A stretch of DNA of 64,000 nucleotides from an uncultured Bacteroidales bacterium (GCA_937981765.1 CALJOM010000005.1:91962-155961); one strand, 5' to 3'; counted from the first letter of the stretch, positions 40,557-49,258 are shown. Made by a program: numbers and translations. The notes: generated by a model not told the origin, from the letters alone.

Positions 40557-43500
40557 TTATTTCATATCAATGATAACAGGTTGTGACCGATTTTCGAATT
40601 GCTGGTTTTCCATAGCCATTATTTGATTGAGCATGTCGGTAGCTTGTTGTTTAATCCCGTCGGTGTCGTTGGGATAGTTGGCCAGAAGACTTTGCAGATA
40701 GGCTTTAGCCTGGAAGTGGTCGTTTTTCTCTTTATAGATAGTTGATAAAAGAATGAAGCTTTTCCCAAGCCAGTAGAAATGTGGTGTTGATTCTTTGATA
40801 AATCCGAAAATAATTTTCTCGGCCTGGATAGGATTTTTTTTCAGATAATAGATTTCAGCTACGCGGAATCGTGCTTCAGCACCTAGAGGAATCCTGGTGT
40901 TCTCGGAAAGTGTCTGGTAGTCAATCAAGGCGCTGTCGAGGAGGTTTAGGGCCTGATAACTTTTAGCTCGGTTATAGGTAGCCTCTATTCGGATGTTTTG
41001 GGGTATGGAACTGATTTTTAAAACCTGATTGGCTGCTGTAATTGTTTCTTTATGTTGGTTGAGCTTTTCAAGACTTCTCATTATTCCTATTCTTGACTCG
41101 GTGTGAAGAGTCTCGTTGTCGGCAAGTTCCAGCAGTAGTTGATAACTATCCAAAGCACCAGAGTAGTCTTGTTTCTCGAATTGCAGTGGGGCTAATTGTT
41201 GAGCAGCTAACACTGAGTACATATTCCGTGGTAATAAGAGTATCGCTTTGAACGATTCAATAGCTTGGGTTGAATCGGCAAGTTTAAGGGCCGAATGTCC
41301 TTTGAAATAGTAAGCCGGAGCGGTAAAATGTCCGTTCGGGAAACGCGTTGTGTATTCGTTTAACGATTTGATAGCCCGCTGGTATTCACGGTCGATATAC
41401 AATTTTTCAGCCGATTGGTAGAGTAACGAGTCTTGCGACGATTGTGCAATTTCTACGTGGATTGTTCGCATGTAGGCAAGATATCCTTCAATATCGTCCA
41501 TACTCACGTATATGGGGCGTAATGTTGCAATGGCTTCCGTGGCTTCGGGGGTATTAGGATAGCGCTCAACAACCCGTTTCATGAAATCTATGGCTTTTTG
41601 ATTTTCTCCGAGGTTGTAGGCCATAAGCCCACACTGCAGTTGCGACCTTAGAAAATATTTGCTGTTGGGATAGTTGTAAACCAGGTACTGATATGCCTCG
41701 AGAGCATTTTTGTAATCAAGCAGGCGGGCATAGGCTCTTCCGATTTCAAAGATGGCGGCGTCGGCATATACGGAGGTATTATTTGAATAGAAAAACTCGA
41801 GTGTTTTGATTTTTGCTTCCTGATTACCCAACAACCCCAATGATATCCCTTTTTGATAAACTGCATATTCGTTGGCCGGATAGCTGAGTTCTATGGCTTT
41901 ATTATATTTTTCAATAGCCGGGGCGAACTGCCGTTGAGCAAAAAATCCGTCGCCAAGTCGCAAGTAGGCATCAATTGTAAAACTGGTCTCTCTTCCCGGA
42001 TGCGCCGTATAAAGTGAGAACCAACGTTGGGCTTGTGCATACTCTTTTTGCAGAAAATAGATATACCCAATGTTGTAGTGTGCCAATCCGTATTCTCTCG
42101 AGTTATAGCTACCGGGGGTTTTGAGGAATTCATTGTAGTAGTCTAAGGCTGTTTGGTAATCGTTGAGTTTAAAACAAGTTTCGGCTAACCAATATGTGGC
42201 CATGGCACGGGTAAAAATGTCGTTGCCTTTAGAAGCAAGCGACTTTTCAAAATTGATTTTTGCTTCGCGATAGTTTTGGTTTGTAAATAATTCAACTGCG
42301 TGGAAAAAAGCCGTTCGTTGGCGAGCATTTTCCAAAACGGGGCTTTTGTCTTTTATCCGGTCCATAGAGGCAAGGGCTTCGCGATAGTTTTTACCTGTGA
42401 GATAAACCTTTACCAGATAGTCGTAAACTTCATTCTTACGGGGAGAATTTGGAAATTTTTCAAGATATTCTTCAAAGGTTCGGATGGTTTCGGCAAACGG
42501 GGCAAAGCTGAGTTCGTAGGTAAGTTTTGCGTAGTTAAATAAGGCATCTTCCTGAATTTCTTTAGAGAAATCGAGTTTGTAAGCGTTTCCAAAGGCAAGG
42601 TGTGCATTTTTTTTATCGTTTAGTGCCAGGTAGCTTGCTCCCATGTGGTAGAATGCGTTTTGCGACAAGGCGTCGGGGGTGTTGGTAACTAACGATAAGT
42701 TTTTGGTGGCCTCTTCATATTTTTTTACCTTGTAATAGGCATAGCCTAATTGATAGAGGTCGTAACGTTCGAACCCTTCTCCGGCTTCTTTAAATTTTTC
42801 TATGTAAACAATGGCACTGTCGTAGTTTTGGAGACGGAAATAAGAATTTCCCATAATTTTCAGCATCTCTGCCTTACGTGCCGGAACCACTTTGTCAAGG
42901 TAGCGTGGAATATATTCTATAGCTTTATCGAATCGTTGCTGGAGAAAATAGATCTGCGCAATGTAATAAGGGGTGAGCGACCCGAAGGCTCTGCTATCGG
43001 CAAGTTTTTCAAAGCCTTGGAGGGCTGTTTGATAATTTTTCTTTTCGTATTCCATGTGAGAATAGTAGTAGAGTCCTGGTTCGTAGTAGTCGGTATTGGG
43101 CAGATCGAGGAGTTCGTAGAACATTAAACTGGCAAGTTTGAAATTTTGTGTTATGTAGGCGCAATACCCTTTCTTGAAATAGAATTCCGAAAGTTGGTCG
43201 CGGGTTAGATCTTGCCGCGATACCTTATCGAACCATCGGGCTGCTTCTGTGTAATTTTTAAGCCTGTAGAGGTGGCGTCCCCTATGGAAATAGGCCATAA
43301 TTATCCGAACGTTGCCCGGATGATTTTCTACAAAGCGAAGTATTCGTTCTTCAGCATCGGCATTATGGAGTTCAATGGCGCAGAGAGCTGCAAAATATTC
43401 TGCATCGGCGGCGATGTCGGTAAAGCCAATTCGCTTTTCTTTATCCACAATGCGGTCGAAAAAGTATTGGGCGGCTCCGTATCGTTTTTCGTTAAAAAGC

Positions 43501-43607
43501 CTCAGGCCTTCCTTATAATCGCGTTCGGGATCGTAGCTTGTGCTGAAATCTTGCATGTGCCCTACCAGCGGGAAAAGGTATAGAAGAATAAATAGAAAGC
43601 GCTTCAT
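40557..43607 (-). CDS. Large secreted tetratricopeptide-repeat protein
   Basis: A 1016-residue exported protein. ATG 43607 gives MKRFLFILLYLFPLVGHMQ, a signal peptide; the longer frame from 43646 lacks one. The rest is nearly all TPR helices, with recurrent units such as DALFNYAKLTYEL, GLAHYNIGYIYFLQKEYAQA and ALEAYQYLVYNYPNSKYF, about 20 or more repeats. It resembles periplasmic TPR scaffolds such as BamD/YbgF-type proteins but is much longer. Its partner is the barrel protein 17 bases downstream. A TAAATTTG box lies 62 bases upstream of the start. Likely an outer-membrane-associated scaffold. Confidence 0.8.
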   Translation of the reverse strand: MKRFLFILLYLFPLVGHMQDFSTSYDPERDYKEGLRLFNEKRYGAAQYFFDRIVDKEKRIGFTDIAADAEYFAALCAIELHNADAEERILRFVENHPGNVRIIMAYFHRGRHLYRLKNYTEAARWFDKVSRQDLTRDQLSEFYFKKGYCAYITQNFKLASLMFYELLDLPNTDYYEPGLYYYSHMEYEKKNYQTALQGFEKLADSRAFGSLTPYYIAQIYFLQQRFDKAIEYIPRYLDKVVPARKAEMLKIMGNSYFRLQNYDSAIVYIEKFKEAGEGFERYDLYQLGYAYYKVKKYEEATKNLSLVTNTPDALSQNAFYHMGASYLALNDKKNAHLAFGNAYKLDFSKEIQEDALFNYAKLTYELSFAPFAETIRTFEEYLEKFPNSPRKNEVYDYLVKVYLTGKNYREALASMDRIKDKSPVLENARQRTAFFHAVELFTNQNYREAKINFEKSLASKGNDIFTRAMATYWLAETCFKLNDYQTALDYYNEFLKTPGSYNSREYGLAHYNIGYIYFLQKEYAQAQRWFSLYTAHPGRETSFTIDAYLRLGDGFFAQRQFAPAIEKYNKAIELSYPANEYAVYQKGISLGLLGNQEAKIKTLEFFYSNNTSVYADAAIFEIGRAYARLLDYKNALEAYQYLVYNYPNSKYFLRSQLQCGLMAYNLGENQKAIDFMKRVVERYPNTPEATEAIATLRPIYVSMDDIEGYLAYMRTIHVEIAQSSQDSLLYQSAEKLYIDREYQRAIKSLNEYTTRFPNGHFTAPAYYFKGHSALKLADSTQAIESFKAILLLPRNMYSVLAAQQLAPLQFEKQDYSGALDSYQLLLELADNETLHTESRIGIMRSLEKLNQHKETITAANQVLKISSIPQNIRIEATYNRAKSYQALNLLDSALIDYQTLSENTRIPLGAEARFRVAEIYYLKKNPIQAEKIIFGFIKESTPHFYWLGKSFILLSTIYKEKNDHFQAKAYLQSLLANYPNDTDGIKQQATDMLNQIMAMENQQFENRSQPVIIDMK

Positions 43608-43668
43608 AATGATTCGAGAATGTTTTTTATTGAACAGTTGCACCATTGCTTTTGATTCTCATAACGTA

Positions 43669-43676
43669 CAAATTTA
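43669..43676 (-). promoter_or_regulatory. -7 promoter box for the TPR-barrel operon
   Basis: On the - strand TAAATTTG fits TAnnTTTG, 62 bases before ATG 43607, giving a leader of about 55 bases. The -33 region is only a weak match. Confidence 0.5.
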
Positions 43677-43737
43677 GTAAAGATTATTCGATTTTCGAAA
43701 ACTTGGCATGCGGCGACACCTATAGCACTTAACATTA

Positions 43738-43773
43738 TTAATAAAAAAGGGAATAACCATCGGTTGTCCCCTT
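43738..43773 (-). terminator. Terminator after the decayed lipoprotein gene
   Basis: On the - strand AAGGG-GACAACC pairs with GGTTATT-CCCTT (one mismatch) around GAT and runs into TTTTTTATT. It lies 22 bases past the stop of the lipoprotein remnant. Confidence 0.65.
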
Positions 43774-43794
43774 AACCGGTGTATAAATTTATGT

Positions 43795-44489
43795 TTATTT
43801 TCTGGGCTCGCAATCGCTAATCGGAGTCCCGATAAGCGGAAGAACCGGATTGTATTCCGAAGTTTCTTTAACGCTTAACTTTCCAGCCTCGCCGGTTGAT
43901 TTTGGAATCCAGGGAAAAGTAAAGGTTGCACACTTAGCAACGGCACTTTGGTCGGAATATACCCAGTTTCCGTCTGGGAGTACTTTAGCAGCAAAACGCA
44001 GAGGAAGTCCGGCTCTTACATTGTAATAGTGTGCGGTTTGATTTGGAGCTAAATCCAACTCTCCGGCCCAATCGTTAGAGTATACATCAACCCGAATTGT
44101 AATGCCTGTGTGGTTAACAACTAAAATTTCCTTAGCATAGTTGTTTGTTCCATAACGGCAATATTCGTAGGAGTAGGTTGCCTCTTGGCATTGTGTATAA
44201 CTCTGTTGGTTAATTTTTTGCCAGGTTCCTCCTGGGTGGTTAATCCATATGGCACCGGTGCCGGCTGGGATAACGTATTTTTTGGTTGCACCGGGCTGGA
44301 GGGTTGTCTCTTGTTTAATCGAGCAGGAACCGAGATAAAGCACATCCACCATAATCTCAAATGGATTGGCGTTTTCAACGGTAACTTCGGCGGTGTTGTT
44401 CTTTTAACAATCTTTTTGTTCAACGATTATACAACCTGAAAAAGTGATTGTTGTTGCCGCAATTACTAGTGCGATAAGATTTTTTTCAT
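43795..44489 (-). pseudogene. Disrupted lipoprotein gene, frameshift in a poly-A run plus in-frame stop
   Basis: The intact open part (44352-43795, 185 residues, from MVDVLYLGSCS) has no secretion signal. Reading its frame upstream gives KNNTAEVTVENANPFEI, then a TAA stop at 44406-44404, then a clear lipoprotein signal KNLIALVIAATTITFSGC with a Cys followed by IIVEQKDC. That frame has no ATG: the ATG at 44489 is one base out of register because the A-run after it has seven A; eight would restore it. So two lesions, a one-base loss and a nonsense codon, separate the signal from the body. The body has several cysteines (CQEATYSYEYC) and no recognised family. A shortened cytoplasmic product from ATG 44352 is possible but unlikely to work. 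Confidence 0.7.
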
Positions 44490-44528
44490 GGTATAAAGTT
44501 TTTGTGGTTAAATGGTCTTTAATAAGGG

Positions 44529-44648
44529 CTATTGAATGGCAGTAATTGTCCAGCGTTGTTCAACATCTTGTGCACTTTGTTTAACGTCAACAATAGCTCC
44601 GGCATTGCTGTTTTGCGCAGCTATATTCAGGTCGTTGGCGGTTTATTG
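44529..44648 (-). pseudogene. C-terminal remnant of a ricin-B-like protein gene
   Basis: On the - strand a start-less frame of about 39 codons reads NDLNIAAQNSNAGAIVDV, then KQSAQDVEQRWTITAIQ, ending in TAG at 44531-44529, with a TAA at its upstream edge. The QRW followed by TI resembles the closing QxW motif of ricin-type beta-trefoil lectin repeats. No promoter or start is present. It lies between the LacI gene and the broken lipoprotein gene, so the whole stretch 43795-44650 looks like decayed sequence. The family link rests on a short motif and is tentative. Confidence 0.45.
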
Positions 44649-44678
44649 GAATAACGTTTCGTTAATACTTCTATAAAA

Positions 44679-45695
44679 CTATTTTCTTGTTGATGATTTT
44701 CTGACAATTAATTGGGTTTCCAGAACTACGTTTTGAAAATCGTCTTCGCCTTCTTTTTCAATACGGGAAAGGAGCAGAGAAACTGCCTTATGTCCCATTT
44801 CGTGGCCAGGTTGGTTTACACTCGACAGAGTGGGATTGAAAATCTGACTTATGGGGTCGTTTCCAAAGCCGACAACAGCCACCTGTTCGGGGACAGAAAT
44901 GTTGAGTTCCATGAGTTTATTGATAGTGCCAAGTGCTGTAAGGTCGTTTACTGCAAACACACCATCGAATTGAATGTGGTTTCCCAACAAATAGTGTAGG
45001 GTTTCTTGTGCTTTACTGTACGAATCGCACTCTATGATTGAGGCTTTAGTTATAGGCAAATTTGCTTCTTCTAATGCTTTTTTAAAACCATTCATTCGGT
45101 TAATGCTTATCTGCCGGGTTTTGGGCCCTGCAAAATGGATAATGTTTTTACAACCTTGTTCAATAAGATGTCGGGTGGCTTGGTAGGCTCCGTCAAAATC
45201 GTTGATTACTATCCGGTCGATAGCTGCGTTTTCAATTACACGGTCGAAAAAGATTACTGGGATACCAGCATCTTGCAATTCTTTGATATGTCGGTCGGTA
45301 TTGGTTTCTTTGGAGACGGAGATAATTACTCCCTCTACAAAACTGTTTTTGAATATTTCGCAAAGGAGCATTTCTCGTTCAAACGACTCAAACGATTGGC
45401 TAATCATTACCTGTAGGCCATTCTCTTCGGCAGCGGTTTCTATGCCGCTAATTACGGATGAAAAAAAGTGGTGTACAATTTCTGGGACAATTACTGCTAT
45501 GACATTGCTTCGCTGGTTTTTTAAACTTAGAGCAATTGGATTGGGGCGATATTTCAGCTTTTGTGCTAATTCGGTAACCTGACGTTTGGTTTCTATGGAT
45601 ATATCAGGGTGATCTTTCAACGCTCGCGATACAGTAGAGGCGCTTATTCCAAGGGCTTTGGCAATGTCTTTAATGGTAACGGTTCTGCTTTTCAT
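44679..45695 (-). CDS. LacI family transcriptional regulator, orphan
   Basis: A 338-residue regulator. The helix-turn-helix VTIKDIAKALGISASTVSR (residues 6-24) and hinge YRPNPIALSLK are typical, and the sugar-binding-protein-like core extends to the C-terminus (VPEIVHHFFSSVISGIETAA, FAVNDLTALG, VVGFGNDPISQIFNPTLSSV). LacI proteins normally sit beside the sugar-uptake genes they control, but only decayed genes lie downstream and superoxide dismutases upstream, so its targets may have been lost or be elsewhere. The effector cannot be named. Confidence 0.9.
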   Translation of the reverse strand: MKSRTVTIKDIAKALGISASTVSRALKDHPDISIETKRQVTELAQKLKYRPNPIALSLKNQRSNVIAVIVPEIVHHFFSSVISGIETAAEENGLQVMISQSFESFEREMLLCEIFKNSFVEGVIISVSKETNTDRHIKELQDAGIPVIFFDRVIENAAIDRIVINDFDGAYQATRHLIEQGCKNIIHFAGPKTRQISINRMNGFKKALEEANLPITKASIIECDSYSKAQETLHYLLGNHIQFDGVFAVNDLTALGTINKLMELNISVPEQVAVVGFGNDPISQIFNPTLSSVNQPGHEMGHKAVSLLLSRIEKEGEDDFQNVVLETQLIVRKSSTRK

Positions 45696-46009
45696 GGTTT
45701 GCTTGGTTGAACGGTGTATGGGGTTGAATCGTTTCTTTATTTTTTCTTAATCGGTCCTATTTACTCCCTTCTGTAAGGCAATAATACTTTTTTTTGGTTA
45801 AATTTTATGAATTTGGGCGTTATTTTTACCCTAATTTTGCTTAACAGTCTTATTAACAATGGGTTGATTCCCCTAGGGGAGAGCGGTTTCTTCCTAAAAA
45901 ACTGATTTGAGATTGGGGGGTTTATTTTCTACTTATCGTAATTTTTTTATTGTCCTGAAAAAACAAAAAACTGCCCATACGGACAGTCTTTTGTTACGAT
46001 GGTAATGTG
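45696..46009. other. Gene-less stretch between LacI and superoxide dismutase genes
   Basis: 314 bases with no gene. It holds the sodB terminator near 45987-45954 and a 10-base palindrome CCCCTAGGGG at 45870-45879, about 175 bases upstream of the LacI start. An operator role for the palindrome is conceivable but it lacks the usual LacI-family centre. Nothing else stands out. Confidence 0.5.
45954..45987 (-). terminator. Terminator after the Fe-type superoxide dismutase gene
   Basis: On the - strand ACTGTCC pairs with GGGCAGT (one G-T pair) around GTAT, followed by TTTTTTGTTTTTTC. It lies 22 bases past the sodB stop. Confidence 0.75.
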
Positions 46010-46585
46010 TTACAACCGTTTTTCTATCACCTTAAAATCGAGCACATTCCAAAAGTTTTCAATATACTTTGCTCGGGCATTTTGTGTGTCGAGGTAATAG
46101 GCATGTTCCCAAACGTCAATTACGAGCAAGCACTTTTCACTGTTTTTAAAAGGAGTTTCGGCATTGGATGTTTGTTTAATGGCTAATGTTCCGGGAGTGG
46201 TCTCAATTAGCCATGTCCATCCACTGCCAAAAAGTGTCAGAGCCAATTGGTTGAATTCGGTTTTGAATTGATCGAGTGACCCGAAAGTTTTATCAATTAG
46301 CTCCTTAAGTTTACCTTCGGGTATTTTTTTGGGATTGGCAGAAAATTGCTCAAAGTAGAAGGTATGGTTCCAGGTTTGGGCAGCGTTGTTAAAAATTCCT
46401 CCACTACTTTTTTTCACAATTTCCTCCAGTGAGAGGTTTTCAAATTCTGTTCCCTTAATCAGGTTGTTAAGGTTGTTGACATAGGTTTGATGATGTTTAC
46501 CCCAGTGAAACTCAAGGGTTTTGGCTGAAATCCATGGCTCCAGCGCATTCAGTTCGTACGGTAATTTTGGCAATTCGTGTATCAT
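46010..46585 (-). CDS. sodB: Superoxide dismutase, Fe type
   Basis: Converts superoxide to oxygen and peroxide; cytoplasmic dimer, 191 residues from ATG 46585 (an upstream frame from 46633 adds a leader not normal for the family). Ligands are visible: His of EFHWGKHH, His of WNHTFYF, and Asp and His of DVWEHAYY. The active-site glutamine is in FNNAAQTWNH, the position used by Fe-type enzymes. It stands 120 bases downstream of a second superoxide dismutase of the Mn-type arrangement on the same strand. Confidence 0.93.
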   Translation of the reverse strand: MIHELPKLPYELNALEPWISAKTLEFHWGKHHQTYVNNLNNLIKGTEFENLSLEEIVKKSSGGIFNNAAQTWNHTFYFEQFSANPKKIPEGKLKELIDKTFGSLDQFKTEFNQLALTLFGSGWTWLIETTPGTLAIKQTSNAETPFKNSEKCLLVIDVWEHAYYLDTQNARAKYIENFWNVLDFKVIEKRL

Positions 46586-46657
46586 ACCCTGCAGTTTTAA
46601 AGTTTGTTCATTTTTTTTACAAATGAAACCCAAATTTGTTTAAAAACAAACAAAAAA

Positions 46658-46742
46658 ACTTTCCGGCCTTGAAACTGTTGGGTCCGTTTTTGGATCGTCA
46701 ATTCGGGTCAAGGGGTTGCAGGGTATGATGTGGCCGGAAAGT
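46658..46742 (-). terminator. Long structured hairpin between the two superoxide dismutase genes
   Basis: An 11-base perfect inverted repeat, ACTTTCCGGCC at 46658-46668 and GGCCGGAAAGT at 46732-46742, encloses 63 bases that can fold further (TTGA 46669-46672 with TCAA 46708-46711). On the - strand it is followed by a T-run, so it can terminate the upstream dismutase message. The large interior is unusual for a plain terminator and could be a small structured RNA. Confidence 0.6.
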
Positions 46743-46752
46743 CGGAAGTTTT

Positions 46753-47358
46753 TTATAAAGTTTTTATATACAATTCATTGGCTTTTTCCCAGTTAATTAT
46801 ATTCCAAAAGGCTTCGATATATTCTGGGCGTCGGTTTTGATATTTCAGATAGTAAGCATGCTCCCAAACGTCCAAGGCGAGTACCGGGTTTCCTTTAAGT
46901 TCGCTGATGTCCATTAATGGGTTATCTTGATTAGGCGTGCTTCCTATCACTAGTTTACCGTTTTGGCTTACCAGCCATGCCCACCCCGACCCAAAGCGGG
47001 TTGCAGCTGCGGTATTGAACTTTTCGCGAAACGCTTCAAACGACCCAAAATCCCGCTCAATAGCTTCGGCTAGTTTACCAACCGGCTTTTTGCTGCTTTT
47101 GGCTGTCAACAATTCCCAAAATAGGTTGTGATTGAAATATCCGCCACCATTGTTTCTTACCGCCATAGAATATTTACTAATTGTTGATAAAATTTCTTCC
47201 ATGGTTGCCGGATAATCTTTCAATTCTGCCAGAGCGTTGTTGAGGTTGGTTGTATAGGCCATGTGATGTTTCGTGTGATGTATTTCCATAGTGCGCGCAT
47301 CGATGTATGGTTCTAGCGCATCGTAACTGTAGGAAAGATTTGGTAACTCGAATTTCAT
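46753..47358 (-). CDS. sodA: Superoxide dismutase, Mn/cambialistic type
   Basis: Second superoxide dismutase, 201 residues. The ligands are His of MEIHHTKHH, His of [12 protein letters not shown], and Asp and His of [10 protein letters not shown]. Unlike its neighbour the first glutamine position is Gly-rich (NNGGGYFNH), and the glutamine is supplied by [11 protein letters not shown], the Mn-type arrangement. A pair of enzymes with different metal preferences could cover iron shortage and oxygen exposure. Actual metal use in Bacteroidota enzymes is often flexible, so the label is based on these residues only. Confidence 0.9.
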   Translation of the reverse strand: MKFELPNLSYSYDALEPYIDARTMEIHHTKHHMAYTTNLNNALAELKDYPATMEEILSTISKYSMAVRNNGGGYFNHNLFWELLTAKSSKKPVGKLAEAIERDFGSFEAFREKFNTAAATRFGSGWAWLVSQNGKLVIGSTPNQDNPLMDISELKGNPVLALDVWEHAYYLKYQNRRPEYIEAFWNIINWEKANELYIKTL

Positions 47359-47477
47359 AACTTTATAGGTTTTAGATGTTTTTCTGATTTATTAAACAGC
47401 TATGAATGGAAATTGTTCAGATAAAAGGATATTAAAATCTGAATATGATTTATAATAGTTTTTAAACAGAAAATCAA

Positions 47478-48080
47478 TTAAAGGCTGAGGAAAAATGTTA
47501 CCAGAAACGGGACAAATATGGTAAGCACAGTTCCGTGAAAAACCGAAATAAGGGCAAACTCATGTCCGCAATATTGGGTAATAACAGGAAGTGTTGTGTC
47601 CATGCTGGTAGCTCCGCCGGAAAGGATGGGTGAAATTTTGCCAAAAAAACGGGCTAAAATTGGAGTGAAAACCAACGTAAAGATTTCTCTTAAAATGTTG
47701 GAAATTAGAGCAATAGTGCCAAGTGCCTCAGTTCGTATTTCGGAAATGTAAATACTCGACAGGCTGTAATAGCCATAACCTGCACCAATTGCCCAAATGT
47801 CTTGCAGATTCAACTCTTTTAAAAAGGGAGCGGCTGCAGATACTCCGATAAAGGTCCCAACAATAGTTAGAGCAGGCAGTAGTAAGATTGAAAGTTTGAA
47901 GTTTTTTAAAATGTTTAAAGAGTTTTTGTCGGCTCCAATGCTTAAGCCTACCAAAAACATAAGCAGGTACAGTGTGTATTGTCCGGCAATGATGTTTTCT
48001 AAAACCAAAGACGCGGGCGACAAATAGCCAACTACAAGCCCTACCAGAAACGACAACAGGATTAGCAAACTTCCGCTCAT
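47478..48080 (-). CDS. LysO-type exporter, large subunit-like half
   Basis: Membrane protein of the YbjE/LysO (DUF340) family, 200 residues from ATG 48080; related E. coli LysO exports lysine. It has about six hydrophobic helices and the core motif GAGYGYYSLSSIYISE (about residues 88-103), and a second element GGATSMDTTLPVITQYCG. The E. coli protein is one chain; here the N-terminal helices are a separate gene immediately upstream. Two-gene forms are known in Bacteroidota. The frame extending to 48125 overlaps that gene and is not used. Confidence 0.8.
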   Translation of the reverse strand: MSGSLLILLSFLVGLVVGYLSPASLVLENIIAGQYTLYLLMFLVGLSIGADKNSLNILKNFKLSILLLPALTIVGTFIGVSAAAPFLKELNLQDIWAIGAGYGYYSLSSIYISEIRTEALGTIALISNILREIFTLVFTPILARFFGKISPILSGGATSMDTTLPVITQYCGHEFALISVFHGTVLTIFVPFLVTFFLSL

Positions 48081-48085
48081 TGGTT

Positions 48086-48361
48086 TTAGTGTTTGGCTTT
48101 GTAGAACAACCAATAGGCAATCCATCCCATGACTACGCTTCCAGTAACTGCCCCAAAGGTAATAACTACCGCCTGAAAGCCTAAGGCTGGGAGTTTTTCA
48201 AGTAAGGTTTTGTTCGTGCCTATCGAAAATCCCATTATGCCCAGTAGCAAATACATGGTATAGAGTGTAAGGCGGTCGATAATGGATTTTATTCGGGGAG
48301 AGTTTGGCAATAAAAGTCCGAGCAAAATGCCGGAAGCCATCAGCAGTAAGACCGTGAGCAT
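48086..48361 (-). CDS. LysO-type exporter, small N-terminal half
   Basis: A 91-residue membrane protein, with helices at about 2-20, 32-48 and 60-85, corresponding to the N-terminal part of single-chain LysO. It ends five bases before the ATG of the larger half, so the two are co-translated and most likely assemble into one exporter. The stop and the following ATG are both intact and fit normal gene structure, so this is a natural split rather than a frameshift. Confidence 0.78.
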   Translation of the reverse strand: MLTVLLLMASGILLGLLLPNSPRIKSIIDRLTLYTMYLLLGIMGFSIGTNKTLLEKLPALGFQAVVITFGAVTGSVVMGWIAYWLFYKAKH

Positions 48362-48364
48362 GTG

Positions 48365-49048
48365 TTAATCGTTTTCGGTTAGTAAATCGGGGCGCAAGCG
48401 GTGGGTTCGTTCCAACGATTGTTGCTGTCTCCAAGCATCGATATTTGCCTGATGTCCGGAAAGTAGAACCTCTGGTACTTTCCAACCGTTGAATTCGGCA
48501 GGACGGGTGTAAACCGGTGGAGCTAGCAGGTTGTCTTGAAACGAGTCGGATAATGCCGAGGTTTCATCGTTTAAAACACCGGGAATAAGCCTGATTACTG
48601 CATCGCAAATTACTGCTGCGGCTAGTTCTCCGCCCGTCAATACATAATCGCCAATCGAAATTTCGTGAGTAATCAAATGGTCGCGTATTCGTTGATCAAT
48701 TCCTTTGTAGTGCCCGCACAAAATCAAAAGATTCTTTTTTAAAGATATTTTGTTGGCCATAGCCTGATTAAACCGTTCACCGTCCGGCGAGGTGTAGATT
48801 ATCATATCGTAGCTACGCTCTGAAGAAAGTTCGGTTATTGCATGAAATACTGGCTCAACCATCATTACCATTCCGGAACCGCCTCCGTAAGGATAATCGT
48901 CAACACGTCGATGTTTATTATTAGACCACTTTCTAATATCGTGAATAACAATTTCTACAACTTTGTTTTCCCGCGCCCGCTTTAATATCGACTCATTTAA
49001 TGGACTCTCCAACAAGGCAGGTAACACTGTTAAAATATCAATGCGCAT
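48365..49048 (-). CDS. trmD: tRNA (guanine-37-N1)-methyltransferase
   Basis: Methylates G37 next to the anticodon to prevent frameshifting; knotted SPOUT dimer, 227 residues from ATG 49048 ([20 protein letters not shown]); codons upstream of it are probably not translated. Motifs include [14 protein letters not shown] (about residues 50-63), [11 protein letters not shown] and the knot [16 protein letters not shown]. It ends three bases before the small LysO half. A - strand box TAATTTTG at 49074-49067 lies just upstream. Confidence 0.95.
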   Translation of the reverse strand: MRIDILTVLPALLESPLNESILKRARENKVVEIVIHDIRKWSNNKHRRVDDYPYGGGSGMVMMVEPVFHAITELSSERSYDMIIYTSPDGERFNQAMANKISLKKNLLILCGHYKGIDQRIRDHLITHEISIGDYVLTGGELAAAVICDAVIRLIPGVLNDETSALSDSFQDNLLAPPVYTRPAEFNGWKVPEVLLSGHQANIDAWRQQQSLERTHRLRPDLLTEND

Positions 49049-49066
49049 GGGTAACGTGATTTTTTG

Positions 49067-49074
49067 CAAAATTA
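49067..49074 (-). promoter_or_regulatory. -7 promoter box for trmD
   Basis: On the - strand TAATTTTG matches TAnnTTTG, 19 bases before ATG 49048, predicting a very short leader. No -33 element seen. Confidence 0.45.
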
Positions 49075-49226
49075 ATCTATTTTTCCTCGGCTAAATCTAT
49101 GAAAAAACCAGCGACCTAAATGTTGAAAATTAATTTTTTTTGAGTTTTTGGGGTTCAGAAACACCTTTAGGGCTTTAAAATATGAGCAAGATCATAAAAT
49201 TTCCCCTTTTTACAGGTAAAATAATG

Positions 49227-49258
49227 TTGAATTGTTCTAAGGAAGTGTTGTATTTTTG
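49227..49258 (+). promoter_or_regulatory. Promoter of the receiver-protein gene
   Basis: TTG at 49227-49229, a 21-base spacer and TATTTTTG at 49251-49258 make a good Bacteroidota promoter, 43 bases ahead of the ATG. The -7 box is identical to the one inside the CRISPR repeats. Confidence 0.65.

Noticed and set aside
44121..44423. 100-residue - strand frame MNKKIVKRTTPPKLP...
   Set aside because: It is a shifted frame of the decayed lipoprotein gene, with proline- and threonine-rich translation typical of out-of-frame reading.
45870..45879. CCCCTAGGGG palindrome as a LacI operator
   Set aside because: It lacks the CG centre of LacI-family operators and lies 175 bases from the gene start; ten-base palindromes occur by chance.
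48080..48125. A frameshift explaining the two-part LysO gene
   Set aside because: Both genes have intact starts and stops with five bases between them, and split forms are known in this phylum.
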